A DNA stretch of 64,000 nt, taken from NCBI RefSeq assembly GCF_001938565.1, contig NZ_MSYM01000011.1:124001-188000 (forward strand), given 5' to 3'. Position numbers and translations under genes: made by a program. How positions within the stretch are numbered: position 1 is the first letter of the stretch; every line of letters begins with the position of its first letter. The notes under the pieces were generated by a model. That model did no database searches. It was given only the letters and a program-made list of their open reading frames with translations, and was not told where the DNA came from. The DNA comes from Rhodoferax antarcticus ANT.BR (GTDB lineage Bacteria > Pseudomonadota > Gammaproteobacteria > Burkholderiales > Burkholderiaceae_C). This document shows, one piece after another, positions 15,995 through 25,076 of this stretch.

Positions 15995-18178
15995 ATGTCA
16001 TCATCACCAAATCCCTCAGTCACCTCAACCGCAGCCGGTCCGTTGCGCTCCCCGCTGGGGGTTCAAGACCTGATTGCCCGAGCCACAAAGAGCTTCGAGA
16101 CGGCCGAGCTCAAGCGGACCTTCGCCACACCCCCCGCTGCGCCTCCCCTGGTCAGCGAGTCACCAGTTGACGCCCTCGGGCTCCTGAAGCGGCTCTGCGC
16201 CATTCAGTCTGCGGTCAGTAGCTACCGGTCATCACTCACCGCCTCAGCAGGCGAGCTCTCTGTGTGGCTCGATGCAAACGATGACGACATTAGAGACGTT
16301 GCGATGAACTTCTCGCGTCTGGACCTCACCGGCACGCCGGACCTCTCGCGGCTGTCCTACGCAGAACTGCTTCCCGACCTTCCCTGTCAGGACCAGTTTC
16401 CAGGACTTTTGAAGTTCCTGATGCAGCCTGGCTTACCGGCCTGCCCCGTCCACAAGAAGCGCCTGTGGGCCGAGTCCGTCCTGGGCGTCAAGGTGCCTGG
16501 CGATAGCCTTACAAAACAGATGGCTCGGCTGTCTGATGCCCGGTTTTGGCGCCGTGCGTTGCGAGTGCGTCTGGCTAGAGAGCGCGAGCACTTCCATTTG
16601 CGCCTTCGACTGGTCGGCCGCTCAGCAGAGCCCTACGTGTCAGATGTTCAACTTGCAGCGCGCAAGGCGCAGCTCAAGCGCCAGCTGCAGTGGATGACCG
16701 ACACCGTGTTGGTGCCGCGCTACCTCGACCCCGAGCAGAAAAACGACACTTTGCTCTCGCTCGCAGACGTTTCAAGCTCTGCGAGCTCGCGCTTCGCGAA
16801 GACGTACGCGTTCTTGTGCGCCATGGACTCGATTGCTTCGGACGCGGGCCTCGCGGCAGGGATGTTGACGCTGACGCTTGAGCCGGAGTGGCACGCCAAC
16901 CCCAGCCATGGCGCCAGCAGCTGGAATGGCGCCAGCCCGCGCGCTGCGCATGAGTCACTGGCCAAGCGTTGGCAGTCTGTGCTGCGCGACCTCAACAACC
17001 TTGGTGTTGGCATCTCTGGCCTGCGGGTGGTGGAGCCTCACAAGGATGCGTGCCCGCACTGGCACGTGTGGCTGCTGTACCGCCCTGAATCGGAGCAAGC
17101 CATCTTGGAGACGGTGATGAAGTATTTCCCGCACAAGCTCAAAGTGCGCAATCCGAGCGCCAAGCGCAGCAAGTCTGATGCAAAAAGCGCAGCAACTTTG
17201 TCGACGCCGGCGAACGCTTGCGATGTCATCTTTGACACGTTGGCCGAACTGAAGGCGAACGCTGGGCGTGCGCCAACTCTTGCAAAAGAAGGCGCGCAGG
17301 TGGAGCTGGCCCGCATCGACCGCAGCATCAGCAGCGGTGCCGGCTACGCAATGAAATATTTGCTCAAAACGGTAGACGGCGGCGACAAGCTCAATCAGCA
17401 AACCGGTCTGTTTCCCGAGTCACCAGAAGGCGAAACGCTCACGCAGCGGCAGCTGGAGAAGCAAGCGCAGCGCCGCGCGGCGCATCAGGCGAATGCAAGG
17501 CGGGTGGATGCCTTTCGCGGCGTGTGGGGCATCAACTCCGGACAACTGTTTGGCGTTTCGAAGTGCCTTACCGCCTGGGACACGCTTCGCCGCTTGGGTA
17601 CTGCACCGTCCAACCCAATGCTGTGCAAGCTCTGGAGCCTCGCGCGCGGAGGCCTCAAAAAAGGCCGTATCCAGGCGAACTCTGGCATTCGCGGCGACGC
17701 CAAGGGCTTCCTCACAGCGCTTGGTGGGCTTGCTGCCTGTGGCAAACCGCCGAAGGGCGCCGTGACTGTGTCAATTGGACGGCTGACGAAAGAAGCGATG
17801 AACGGCTATGGAGAAGAAATCAAGCGCACAGTGGGCGTCACCCTGGTTCAGCGCACCCGAGTGATGAAGGTCACTGGCGCTCGCACCTCTAAAGTCACTG
17901 GCGAAGTCAAATGCGTCAAGGCTTGGCGGTCGGTCAAGACGGTGCTCGCCGAAATCAACATCCGTGCGAAAGAATGGATGCTGGTGCCTCTCAAAAATGC
18001 AGCGCAGGCGATGGAACAATTGAAGAAACGAACCGAGGCGGAGCATGCGGAATTCGGTTCGGCTCACCTAAGCCTTCTTGCGGTGCGCACCTTCTGGTCT
18101 GGGGTGTGGGACGGCGTGGCGCAGCACAACGCCGAGCCTCAGCCAGCACCGTTGCCTTGGTTGCTGTCCACTGCCTAG
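15995..18178 (+). CDS. HUH replication endonuclease (phage GPA/Rep-like)
   Basis: 727 residues, related to replication gene A proteins of P2-like phages and rolling-circle plasmids. Motif 1 is MLTLTLEPEWH (290-300), the metal-binding HUH motif is CPHWHVWLL with H355 and H357, and the double-tyrosine motif is Y451-A-M-K-Y455 in AGYAMKYLLKT. Such enzymes nick one strand at an origin and stay covalently attached through a tyrosine, allowing rolling-circle replication. It indicates that the excised circle can replicate. The start MSSSPNPSVT lacks a clear ribosome site, so it may begin slightly elsewhere. No primase or helicase accompanies it. Confidence 0.8.
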   Translation: MSSSPNPSVTSTAAGPLRSPLGVQDLIARATKSFETAELKRTFATPPAAPPLVSESPVDALGLLKRLCAIQSAVSSYRSSLTASAGELSVWLDANDDDIRDVAMNFSRLDLTGTPDLSRLSYAELLPDLPCQDQFPGLLKFLMQPGLPACPVHKKRLWAESVLGVKVPGDSLTKQMARLSDARFWRRALRVRLAREREHFHLRLRLVGRSAEPYVSDVQLAARKAQLKRQLQWMTDTVLVPRYLDPEQKNDTLLSLADVSSSASSRFAKTYAFLCAMDSIASDAGLAAGMLTLTLEPEWHANPSHGASSWNGASPRAAHESLAKRWQSVLRDLNNLGVGISGLRVVEPHKDACPHWHVWLLYRPESEQAILETVMKYFPHKLKVRNPSAKRSKSDAKSAATLSTPANACDVIFDTLAELKANAGRAPTLAKEGAQVELARIDRSISSGAGYAMKYLLKTVDGGDKLNQQTGLFPESPEGETLTQRQLEKQAQRRAAHQANARRVDAFRGVWGINSGQLFGVSKCLTAWDTLRRLGTAPSNPMLCKLWSLARGGLKKGRIQANSGIRGDAKGFLTALGGLAACGKPPKGAVTVSIGRLTKEAMNGYGEEIKRTVGVTLVQRTRVMKVTGARTSKVTGEVKCVKAWRSVKTVLAEINIRAKEWMLVPLKNAAQAMEQLKKRTEAEHAEFGSAHLSLLAVRTFWSGVWDGVAQHNAEPQPAPLPWLLSTA

Positions 18179-18280
18179 CCACCCTCTGGTCTCAAGCAAA
18201 ACACACCTGCCGCACTTGCGGCGGGTTAAGTGCGTCCGACTGATTTACGCACAATTTTTTGAGAAGAAAAACGACGAAAA

Positions 18281-18304
18281 AAAAGCCCCGGCGAGGGGGC
18301 TTTT
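18281..18304. terminator. Bidirectional terminator-like hairpin
   Basis: AAAAGCCCC-ggcga-GGGGGCTTTT. The minus strand has eight T after the stem, the plus strand four. It separates the replication gene from the methyltransferase. The rest of 18179-18534 holds one more hairpin (18344) and no gene that I can support. Confidence 0.6.
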
Positions 18305-18343
18305 GGGTGAGCTAATGGGTTTCTTGCGTCTAGATGGTCACCA

Positions 18344-18368
18344 GGATCGCGTCCTTCGGACGCGGTCC
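18344..18368 (+). other. Strong hairpin in the methyltransferase leader
   Basis: GGATCGCGTCC pairs over 11 positions with GGACGCGGTCC across TTC. One pair is G-U on the plus strand and would be A-C on minus, so the plus strand is the likelier RNA. No T-run; role unknown. Confidence 0.4.
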
Positions 18369-18534
18369 AGGCCCGTTGAGCTAGAAAACTTTACTTAGTT
18401 ATCCAAGGTAAGACTTAAACCACCTGCCCAAAACATTGTTCTGGCATACTTCGAAGCCAAGCTGAAAGCAGGTCGACTAGTTGTCGAGAATTTAGCTAAT
18501 GTCTAGTGACCGAATTATTTGTGCAGGATTAGAA

Positions 18535-19812
18535 ATGAAAAGACCGGTGGCCGTCGACTTGTTTGCGGGTTGTGGCGGGATGTCGTTGGGTCTGGAGGCT
18601 GCTGGTTTTGATGTGGCTGTTTCAGTGGAGTACGATGCCGTTCACTCTGTTGTGCATCACTTCAACTTCCCATATGGAACAACCATGTGCAGGGATGTAT
18701 CGACTGTGTCAGGCTCCGAAATTCTTCAAGCACTTAGTAAGAATGGGTACAGCATTGATGTTGACTTAGTTGCAGGTGGGCCCCCTTGCCAAGGTTTTTC
18801 GCAAATGGGAAAGCGTCAACTAGACGACCCCAGAAATTCATTAGTTTTTGAGTATGTTCGGATAATATCTGAAATCAGGCCAAAATATTTTGTATTTGAA
18901 AATGTTCCCGGGATTGCTTCTGGTGCTCATCGAAAGTTCTTGGATGAACTTATTGAGGAGTTTGAGGGGTTGGGATATAAAATCGAAAAGCCCGTTCAAA
19001 TTCTAGACGCGAGTTTATTCGGAGCACCGCAAAAAAGGAAACGATTGATAATTATGGGTAGCCGCGGTGATGTCGAAATGGCATACTATCCGAAGCCCAA
19101 GTACATTGAAGATATGAAAGGTACTTCCGACTTAATTAATGATGCTGAAGGGTCATTAAATACCGTTGGTGACGCCATATCGAATATTGCGAGCGTCGAC
19201 GTATTTACCCACGAAGACTATGGTATACCACCAGAAATGATATCCTATTCTGGATATTCTGCAAATTTTGCATTGAAGTCAACTGGTTTGTTCAGGCTTT
19301 GTCATGTCCGCACTGGAATTGATAAAATATGGGGACATTTGGGTTCCGTTCATACTCAAATTTCGATGGACCGTTTTGCTGAGACAGTCCCGGGTGAGAT
19401 AGAACCTAAAAGCCGATTTCTTAGATTGAAGAAAGACGGGCTTTGCAACACATTGCGTGCAGGCACAAATAGCGACAAGGGTGCCTTTACCGCTCCTCGA
19501 CCTATTCACTTCAGCTTATCTAGATGTATTTCAATTCGAGAAGCTGCGAGACTTCACACTTATCCAGATTGGTTTCAGTTTCACAGAACAATTTGGCATG
19601 GCTTTAGAGAGATTGGTAATTCAGTTATACCAATGCTCGCCAAAGAGTTAGGAAACTCAATTATTGCTGCATTGAACATCGATGTAAATGAATTGGAGAT
19701 AAAATCTCTCGTGGCGATTGATGATAAATTGCTACGTTTAACCATGTCAAAAGCTTCAGCATACTGGGGAGTCAATGACGATTTAATTGCAAAAAGAAAA
19801 CGTTTAATTTAG
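18535..19812 (+). CDS. DNA cytosine-5 methyltransferase
   Basis: C5 DNA methyltransferase (425 aa), the protecting half of a restriction-modification pair. Motifs in order: I DLFAGCGGMSLGLEAAGF, IV GGPPCQGFSQMG with the catalytic Cys, VI FVFENVPG, VIII PQKRKRLIIMG and X GNSVIPMLAKELG. The target domain lies between about residues 180 and 310; its recognition sequence cannot be read. I start it at the ATG with AGGAT upstream (MKRPVAVDLF); an ATG at 18499 would add 12 residues without a ribosome site. The gene is clearly AT-rich compared with its surroundings, a sign of transfer. Confidence 0.9.
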   Translation: MKRPVAVDLFAGCGGMSLGLEAAGFDVAVSVEYDAVHSVVHHFNFPYGTTMCRDVSTVSGSEILQALSKNGYSIDVDLVAGGPPCQGFSQMGKRQLDDPRNSLVFEYVRIISEIRPKYFVFENVPGIASGAHRKFLDELIEEFEGLGYKIEKPVQILDASLFGAPQKRKRLIIMGSRGDVEMAYYPKPKYIEDMKGTSDLINDAEGSLNTVGDAISNIASVDVFTHEDYGIPPEMISYSGYSANFALKSTGLFRLCHVRTGIDKIWGHLGSVHTQISMDRFAETVPGEIEPKSRFLRLKKDGLCNTLRAGTNSDKGAFTAPRPIHFSLSRCISIREAARLHTYPDWFQFHRTIWHGFREIGNSVIPMLAKELGNSIIAALNIDVNELEIKSLVAIDDKLLRLTMSKASAYWGVNDDLIAKRKRLI

Positions 19813-19831
19813 TAAACCGGATAATCTTACT

Positions 19832-20680
19832 ATGACTGATAACATTGGAACAATTGATGCCGTAATCGAAAAGGCTTTGTCGAAATATGACAAAATTATA
19901 GAGCATGTATTCAATAAAAATTTCAAAGAGGGTGACAAGGTTATCTCAATAACAAGGGAGCAACTTGCCGAAGCATGCACCTCTTTAGATATTGGTAGAA
20001 TAAAAAACTTAGGTGATATTCCTTATTCCTATAGATTTAGACGAAATTTACCTACCTCAGTTGTAGGTCATGCTCCAACTGATTCTGAATGGATTATTGT
20101 TGGTAGCGGTGTCGGAAAGTACGAGTTCAGATTGGCATCGCCTGCCAAAATATCACCATCCGACAATAGACAACGCATAAGAATTCCTGACGCAACGCCT
20201 GAAATCGTAAAAAAGTATGCTCCAGGTACTGACGAACAGGCCCTCCTTACCAAAGTACGCTACAACAGGTTAGTCGATTTGTTCACTGGCCTTACCTGTT
20301 ATTCAATTCAAAATCACTTGAGAACGACCGTTACGAACATTGGCCAAATTGAAATCGATGAAATCTATTTAGGAATTAGCAAGAAGGGGGCTCATTATGT
20401 CATACCTTGCCAAGCAAAATCACCAGGCGATAGGTTTGGTATTGTTCAGGTTATGCAGGATATAGCATTCTGTAGAGCCCGTTATCCTAACGCCATTTGC
20501 AAACCGATTGCACTTCAGTTTTTAACGGAATGTGATGTAGCAATGCTGGAACTTGCTGTCCAGGTTGATAAAGATGTTTTCAGACTTTCAGTCGTTGATG
20601 AAAAACACTACCAATTAACTACTAAGGATGGCATTGTAGATACCGACATCACAGCTTACCGAGATAGCGAACAAGAATGA
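19832..20680 (+). CDS. Restriction endonuclease, PD-(D/E)xK type (partner of the C5 methyltransferase)
   Basis: 282 residues, starting 19 bp after the methyltransferase stop and with the same AT-rich composition. A probable PD-(D/E)xK active site is GQIEIDEIYLG (D176/E177) followed by YVIPCQAKSPGD (Q194-A-K196), then a helix FGIVQVMQDI. This arrangement is seen in type II endonucleases encoded beside Dcm-like methyltransferases. Position and motif support restriction; the target sequence is unknown. No controller (C) gene is present. Confidence 0.7.
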   Translation: MTDNIGTIDAVIEKALSKYDKIIEHVFNKNFKEGDKVISITREQLAEACTSLDIGRIKNLGDIPYSYRFRRNLPTSVVGHAPTDSEWIIVGSGVGKYEFRLASPAKISPSDNRQRIRIPDATPEIVKKYAPGTDEQALLTKVRYNRLVDLFTGLTCYSIQNHLRTTVTNIGQIEIDEIYLGISKKGAHYVIPCQAKSPGDRFGIVQVMQDIAFCRARYPNAICKPIALQFLTECDVAMLELAVQVDKDVFRLSVVDEKHYQLTTKDGIVDTDITAYRDSEQE

Positions 20681-20751
20681 CCTACATTTTGCCGGAGAGG
20701 TGAAATTATATTTCACTACTTGGGCGATTAATTTAAATGAGCTCTATAATT

Positions 20752-22338
20752 TTACTTAGGAAGCAACGGACGGACGCAATGGAAAATGCCAGTGGATGTT
20801 TTTTCTAAGATAACTCCAGTGTCGCTTGCAATAATTAGGTGCGGTTCCTTTGTATCTTTAAATACAACATACGCCAAACCTTCCCGTCCGTATAAATAGA
20901 CTTTACTGACATATCGTTGAAGGGTTAGTCGGAGTCCATCGCGAGCTTCTGGGCTTTTGTCCAATGTAACAAGTGCATCCGAAATTGCGTCATATACCGA
21001 ATCGAAATCCAAAGTATGACTGGATGAAGCGCTAATTCTATGGTGTACTTGATGAAGCGCTTCAGTAGCTTCTTCGAGCTGTTTTTCAACAGCAGCCAGT
21101 CGAGGTGCCAATGTTTTAGGCGGAGCATCAGAATACTCTATAGCGTCCAGTATTCGAGCGTGACGTTCGGTGACTTTTATGAGCACAGACCGAGCGGTCT
21201 CCAGTTCTTCATTTTGCCTTGACAGTTCATCATCAGAAGTAATGCTATCGGCGATTAATCGATAGACACCGGTAATCAAATTTCTTTGTGTTTCCCGTGC
21301 TCCAGGTCGGCATTTGCAAGTCGTTGTTGCTTTTCTGACATGAGCTGAACAATAATAGCGTCTCGTCTCCCCCATTTGGTGATTCTCTTTCTTTCCATGG
21401 TCCCGATAGCCCATTGTGGCGCCACAGTACCCGCAGAATATTAAACCCTGAAAAAGATTGAAGCGCGTATTATCGCGTCTACGTGGGAAACTAGCCCTGC
21501 TATCAGCGGTTACTTGAGCGCGTGCAAATTCGCCATAAGATAATACAGCAGGAAAGAAGTCGGGGTGTTCTTCCCCGTTGCGCTCCACGTAAAGGCCAGT
21601 TACAGCTGGGTTCTTCAGCACTCGACGCACAAGCGAAACATGCCAACCGTTTGAGTGTGCGGAGCGCATTGAAGGTAGTGGCCAAGCTTCGGCATTCGCG
21701 GTTTGACAAATGGAATGTGCACTAGTACCCGCCAAATAAAGACCGAAAACTCGTTTTACTGACTCCGACTTTGCCTCGTCCAATAACCAGCATTTAGCAA
21801 TTTTGTCTTTGAGGAGCCAGCCTGGGGCAATGTTGCAAATGATTTTGGAGCCCGCAAGTCTGCGTCCAGCATATGACGCGGCGATTAACTCGCTCTTACG
21901 TTTGCTTTCACCATGGCCGCGAGCGAAAAGCATCACGCTATAAAAGAGTTCTCTGTCATCTTGCAGCGATTCAGCCGTGTAGACCATTTTGTCACTAAGG
22001 GTAACGACTGTGACCCCTGACTCGACCAACTCCCCGAGAAGTGCAACCGCTTTGTAAGTGGCTGTACGCGTGAGCCTGTCTAAGTTCTCAACCAGCAACA
22101 ATGAACCCCGCTTAACGCGACCTTCTCTAACTGCGCGCAGGAATATCGACAAAGCGCCCTTTTCGAGGTTAGAGCGGTCATATGCTGAGACGCCCAAGTC
22201 ACGAAAACTGAAGTCATCGCGGAGTGTCAAGTTGTTTAGCGTTGCGTATTCGTAGGCTGCCTTCATCTGGCGGCGTAACGAATCTCCCAGAGTTTGGGCA
22301 TAGCTTGAAAATCGGATGTAAGAGTATGCGTCAGTCAT
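20752..22338 (-). CDS. Large serine recombinase (probable integrase of the comM element)
   Basis: 528 residues from MTDAYSYIRFSSYAQ. Resolvase domain with the nucleophile in YIRFSS (Ser11), the motif VENLDRLTRTATYKAV and the helix region up to about 140; a recombinase domain follows (AGRRLAGSK.., IAPGWLLKDK), then a zinc ribbon (CGYCGATMGY ... YYCSAHVRKATTTCKC) and a C-terminal coiled coil. The start codon lies 18 bp from the right border, inside the attachment region, which is typical of an integrase adjoining its site. Two upstream in-frame starts (TTG, ATG) would reach into the core. Confidence 0.9.
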   Translation of the reverse strand: MTDAYSYIRFSSYAQTLGDSLRRQMKAAYEYATLNNLTLRDDFSFRDLGVSAYDRSNLEKGALSIFLRAVREGRVKRGSLLLVENLDRLTRTATYKAVALLGELVESGVTVVTLSDKMVYTAESLQDDRELFYSVMLFARGHGESKRKSELIAASYAGRRLAGSKIICNIAPGWLLKDKIAKCWLLDEAKSESVKRVFGLYLAGTSAHSICQTANAEAWPLPSMRSAHSNGWHVSLVRRVLKNPAVTGLYVERNGEEHPDFFPAVLSYGEFARAQVTADSRASFPRRRDNTRFNLFQGLIFCGYCGATMGYRDHGKKENHQMGETRRYYCSAHVRKATTTCKCRPGARETQRNLITGVYRLIADSITSDDELSRQNEELETARSVLIKVTERHARILDAIEYSDAPPKTLAPRLAAVEKQLEEATEALHQVHHRISASSSHTLDFDSVYDAISDALVTLDKSPEARDGLRLTLQRYVSKVYLYGREGLAYVVFKDTKEPHLIIASDTGVILEKTSTGIFHCVRPLLPK

Positions 22339-22355
22339 TTGACAATTATGCATCA

Positions 22356-22363
22356 AGCTTCAC
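22356..22363. other. Right attachment core (attR)
   Basis: AGCTTCAC, identical to 12922-12929. To its right comM resumes at the third base of codon 33. To its left, the integrase coding region starts within 20 bp. Confidence 0.75.
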
Positions 22364-23801
22364 CCTGGTAGGCCTGGCTGACGTGGAGGTGAAAGAGGCG
22401 CGTGAGCGGGTGCGATCGGCCATCCAGAACTCCGGCTTGGAGTTTCCTAACAACAAAAAAATCGTCGTCAATCTGGCCCCGGCTGATTTGCCCAAGGATT
22501 CTGGCCGGTTTGACCTGCCGATTGCGCTGGGCATTCTGGCGGCCAGCGGGCAGATTGATGCTGGCGCCTTGGCGGGCTGGGAGTTTGCTGGCGAGCTGTC
22601 GCTATCGGGCGAATTGCGCCCGGTACGGGGTGCACTCGCCATGAGCTTGGCGCTGTATGGCAGCGGTGTGGTGACGCAACTGGTGTTGCCACCAGACAGC
22701 GCCGAGGAGGCCGCCCTGGTGCCCACCGCGCAGGTGTACCGTGCCCGGCATCTGCTGGATGTGGTGCAGCAGTTCTTGCCAGCCACTTCCGAAAGCATAG
22801 CTACTAGCACAGGTGAGGGCTGGGAGCGCATTGATTCTGCCCCACTTTTAAAAGCCGCCAGCTACCCCGATCTCGCTGATGTCAAAGGCCAACTGGGGGC
22901 CAAGCGGGCGCTGGAAATTGCCGCGGCAGGCGGCCACAGTGTTTTGTTGGTGGGCCCGCCCGGCTCGGGCAAGTCCATGCTGGCGCAGCGTTTTGTGGGC
23001 CTATTGCCGCCCATGACCACTGATGAGGCCTTGCAAAGTGCGGCCGTGGCAAGTCTGGGTGGACGCTTTTCGCTGGACTCCTGGGCGCGTCGGCCCACTT
23101 GTCATCCGCACCACACCGCCAGCGCGGTCGCATTAGTGGGCGGTGGCTCGCCGCCGCGGCCTGGTGAAATATCGCTGGCGCACCACGGTGTGCTGTTTTT
23201 GGACGAGTTTCCCGAGTTTCCCCGCGCCGCGCTGGAAGCTTTGCGCGAGCCGCTGGAGACCGGCACCATCACCATCTCACGGGCGGCGCGGCGCAGCGAG
23301 TTTCCGGCACGCTTCCAACTGATTGGGGCGATGAACCCGTGTCCGTGCGGCTATTTGGGCTCCAGCCAGAAAGCTTGCCGCTGCACGCCAGACCAGGTGG
23401 CGCGTTACCAAGGCAAGCTCAGCGGCCCGCTGGTGGACCGGATTGATCTGCATGTGGAAGTGCCCGCCGTTGCGGCCCCCGAGCTGATGCAAGCCCCGCC
23501 TGGCGAGCCCAGCGCGGTCATTCAGGCGCGCTGCGTGGCGGCACGAGCGCGCGCCATCACCCGCCAAGGCAAGTCAAATCACGCGCTACAGGGGCAGGAG
23601 ATTGACCAGTTTGTGCTGCTGGACGAGGCCGCCGTCAAATTCCTGAACGTGGCCGCCACCCGCCTCGGTTGGTCGGCGCGCAGCACCCACCGTGCCTTGA
23701 AAGTCGCCCGCACCATTGCTGACCTGGCGGGTGCGCGCACCACCCAGGTCACCCACGTGGCCGAGGCCATGCAATACCGGCGGGCGTTAAAGACGGCGTG
23801 A
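22364..23801 (+). pseudogene. comM: comM, 3' fragment (residues 33-511)
   Basis: Encodes LVGLADVEVKEARERVRS through the Mg-chelatase-like AAA+ core to the stop. Walker A is VGPPGSGKSMLAQRF, Walker B VLFLDEFPEFPR, and the zinc-type cysteine group MNPCPCGYLGS is present. Every motif is intact, so only the N-terminus is detached. An in-frame ATG inside the element (22326) could start a version with a foreign first ten residues (MRQSFDNYAS), but no promoter is evident. The copy at about 22795-22815 resembles a short dispersed repeat fragment. Confidence 0.93.
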
Positions 23802-23826
23802 CGGATCTGTGGCCACGCGACGCTGC

Positions 23827-24438
23827 TCAATCGGGCTTGAAGGTCCGGATGCCTGCGACGATGCGTGTCACGGTGGTCAACGCGCACAAGGCCGCAAAAC
23901 CGTAGGCCAGGGCCGCAAACCATGTCGGCCACAGGCACATCAGCGTGAACACCAGCAGGGTTTCAAAACTCTCGGTCAACCCCCCCAGGTAATAAAAACC
24001 TTTGCCTGGGTAGGCGGTGCTGCTCAGACCGCGTTTGGCGGCCAGCACGGCAAACGCCAGAAAGGTGCCTGCCGTGCCAATAAAGCTGTAGATCAGCACC
24101 GCAGCAGCGAGCGCGTTGTTGGCTGGGTCGGCCAGCGCAAAGGCCAGCGGAATGCTGGCGTAAAACAAGAAGTCCAGCGAAATGTCCAGAAACGCACCGC
24201 GATCAGTGGGCTGGGTCAAGCGTGCTATTGCGCCGTCCAGCCCATCGGCCAGGCGGTTTAGCGCCATGGCCAGCAGCGCCCAGGGGGCGTGGCCCAGCGC
24301 AATCAGTGGTACGGCCAGCAAACCCAGCGCAAAGCCCACCCAGGTCACTTGGTCGGCGCGCCAGCCGCGGCGCACCATCACACCGGCCATGCTTTTCAGC
24401 GGGCGTTGCAGAGCGGCGTTCAGGGCGCGGTCAAACAT
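23827..24438 (-). CDS. ynjF: CDP-alcohol phosphatidyltransferase family protein (YnjF-like)
   Basis: 203-residue membrane enzyme with the complete family motif in DGLDGAIARLTQPTDRG followed by AFLDISLD: D-G-x2-A-R-x8-G-x3-D-x3-D. It transfers a phosphatidyl group from a CDP-linked donor to an alcohol; the acceptor is unknown. Five to six membrane helices. I start it at the ATG 24438 (MFDRALNAAL), overlapping the ATPase gene by 8 bp. The order ynjB-C-D-F equals that of the E. coli ynj locus, supporting the name. Confidence 0.85.
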   Translation of the reverse strand: MFDRALNAALQRPLKSMAGVMVRRGWRADQVTWVGFALGLLAVPLIALGHAPWALLAMALNRLADGLDGAIARLTQPTDRGAFLDISLDFLFYASIPLAFALADPANNALAAAVLIYSFIGTAGTFLAFAVLAAKRGLSSTAYPGKGFYYLGGLTESFETLLVFTLMCLWPTWFAALAYGFAALCALTTVTRIVAGIRTFKPD

Positions 24439-25075
24439 GCTGTGGCTGCCAGGTACCGATGTCAAAGACACGACCACCAGGCGGCACGTCGGCCAGGTCG
24501 TGGGTGACCAGCAGGGTGGGAATGCGCAGGCGTGCAATCTGCTCAAACACAAAGCTGCGAAATTGCACCTTTAGGGCGGCATCCAGCCTGGAAAACGGCT
24601 CGTCCAGCAGCAGCGCCTGCGGCTGGGCCAAGAGCGCGCGCATCAGGCTCACGCGGGCGCGCTGCCCGCCTGAGAGGGTGGCCGGGTCGCGTTCTGCAAA
24701 ACCCTCCAAACCGATCTCGGCCAGGGTTTGCGCAACGCGTTGTCGCCGCTGGGCACCCTTCACCGCAGCAGGCAGGGCAAAGGCCAGGTTTTGCCCCACG
24801 CTCAGGTGCGCAAACAGCAGGTCGTCCTGAAACAGGATGCCAATACAGCGCGCCTCAATCGCCAGGCCGTCCAGCGAGCGCCCATTCAGTTGTGCCGAGC
24901 CGCTGGCCTGAAAAGCGGCGTCCAGATGGCCCAAGAGCCAGTTCAACAGCGTGGATTTGCCGCAGCCGGAGGGGCCGGTGAGGGTGACGATCTCGCCGGG
25001 GCCAATCTCCAGGCTCAGGTGCTCCAGCAGCGTTTGGCTGCCGCAGCGCAGGGTGAAATTCTTGATGCTAAGCAT
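24431..25075 (-). CDS. ynjD: ABC transporter ATP-binding protein (YnjD-like)
   Basis: 214 residues. Walker A GPSGCGKSTLLNWLLG, Q-loop FQDDLLFAHL, signature TLSGGQRARVSLMRALL, Walker B ALLLDEPFSRLD, H-loop LLVTHDLAD. It begins 1 bp after the permease stop, so it is the ATPase of this importer. YnjBCD belongs to the ABC importers with one fused permease, related to the thiamine/iron/polyamine type; its substrate is not established. Confidence 0.9.
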   Translation of the reverse strand: MLSIKNFTLRCGSQTLLEHLSLEIGPGEIVTLTGPSGCGKSTLLNWLLGHLDAAFQASGSAQLNGRSLDGLAIEARCIGILFQDDLLFAHLSVGQNLAFALPAAVKGAQRRQRVAQTLAEIGLEGFAERDPATLSGGQRARVSLMRALLAQPQALLLDEPFSRLDAALKVQFRSFVFEQIARLRIPTLLVTHDLADVPPGGRVFDIGTWQPQHV

Positions 25076-25076
25076 G

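Larger units (their letters stand above)
12922..22363. mobile_element. 9.4-kb serine-recombinase element integrated in comM
   Basis: The element sits between two copies of AGCTTCAC (12922-12929 and 22356-22363); one copy plus the interior make a 9434-bp unit. Removing it restores an uninterrupted comM frame. Contents from left: a candidate ~1-kb structured RNA (minus), a KfrA-like protein, a small unknown protein, an HUH replication endonuclease, a C5 methyltransferase, a restriction endonuclease and, convergently at the right edge, a serine recombinase. No conjugation, capsid or packaging genes are present. The methyltransferase and endonuclease are clearly AT-richer than the rest, indicating mosaic origin. 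The borders lack the inverted repeats or target duplications expected for a transposon. Confidence 0.88.

Noticed and set aside
20700-20716. Terminator between the restriction endonuclease and the integrase
   Set aside because: GTGAAAT-TAT-ATTTCAC is a perfect 7-bp stem but is AT-rich and lacks a T tract, so it is too weak to call.
12922-22363. Transposon (AbaR-like) insertion in comM
   Set aside because: No terminal inverted repeats, no 5-bp target duplication and no tni genes; the 8-bp shared core and adjoining serine recombinase fit site-specific integration.
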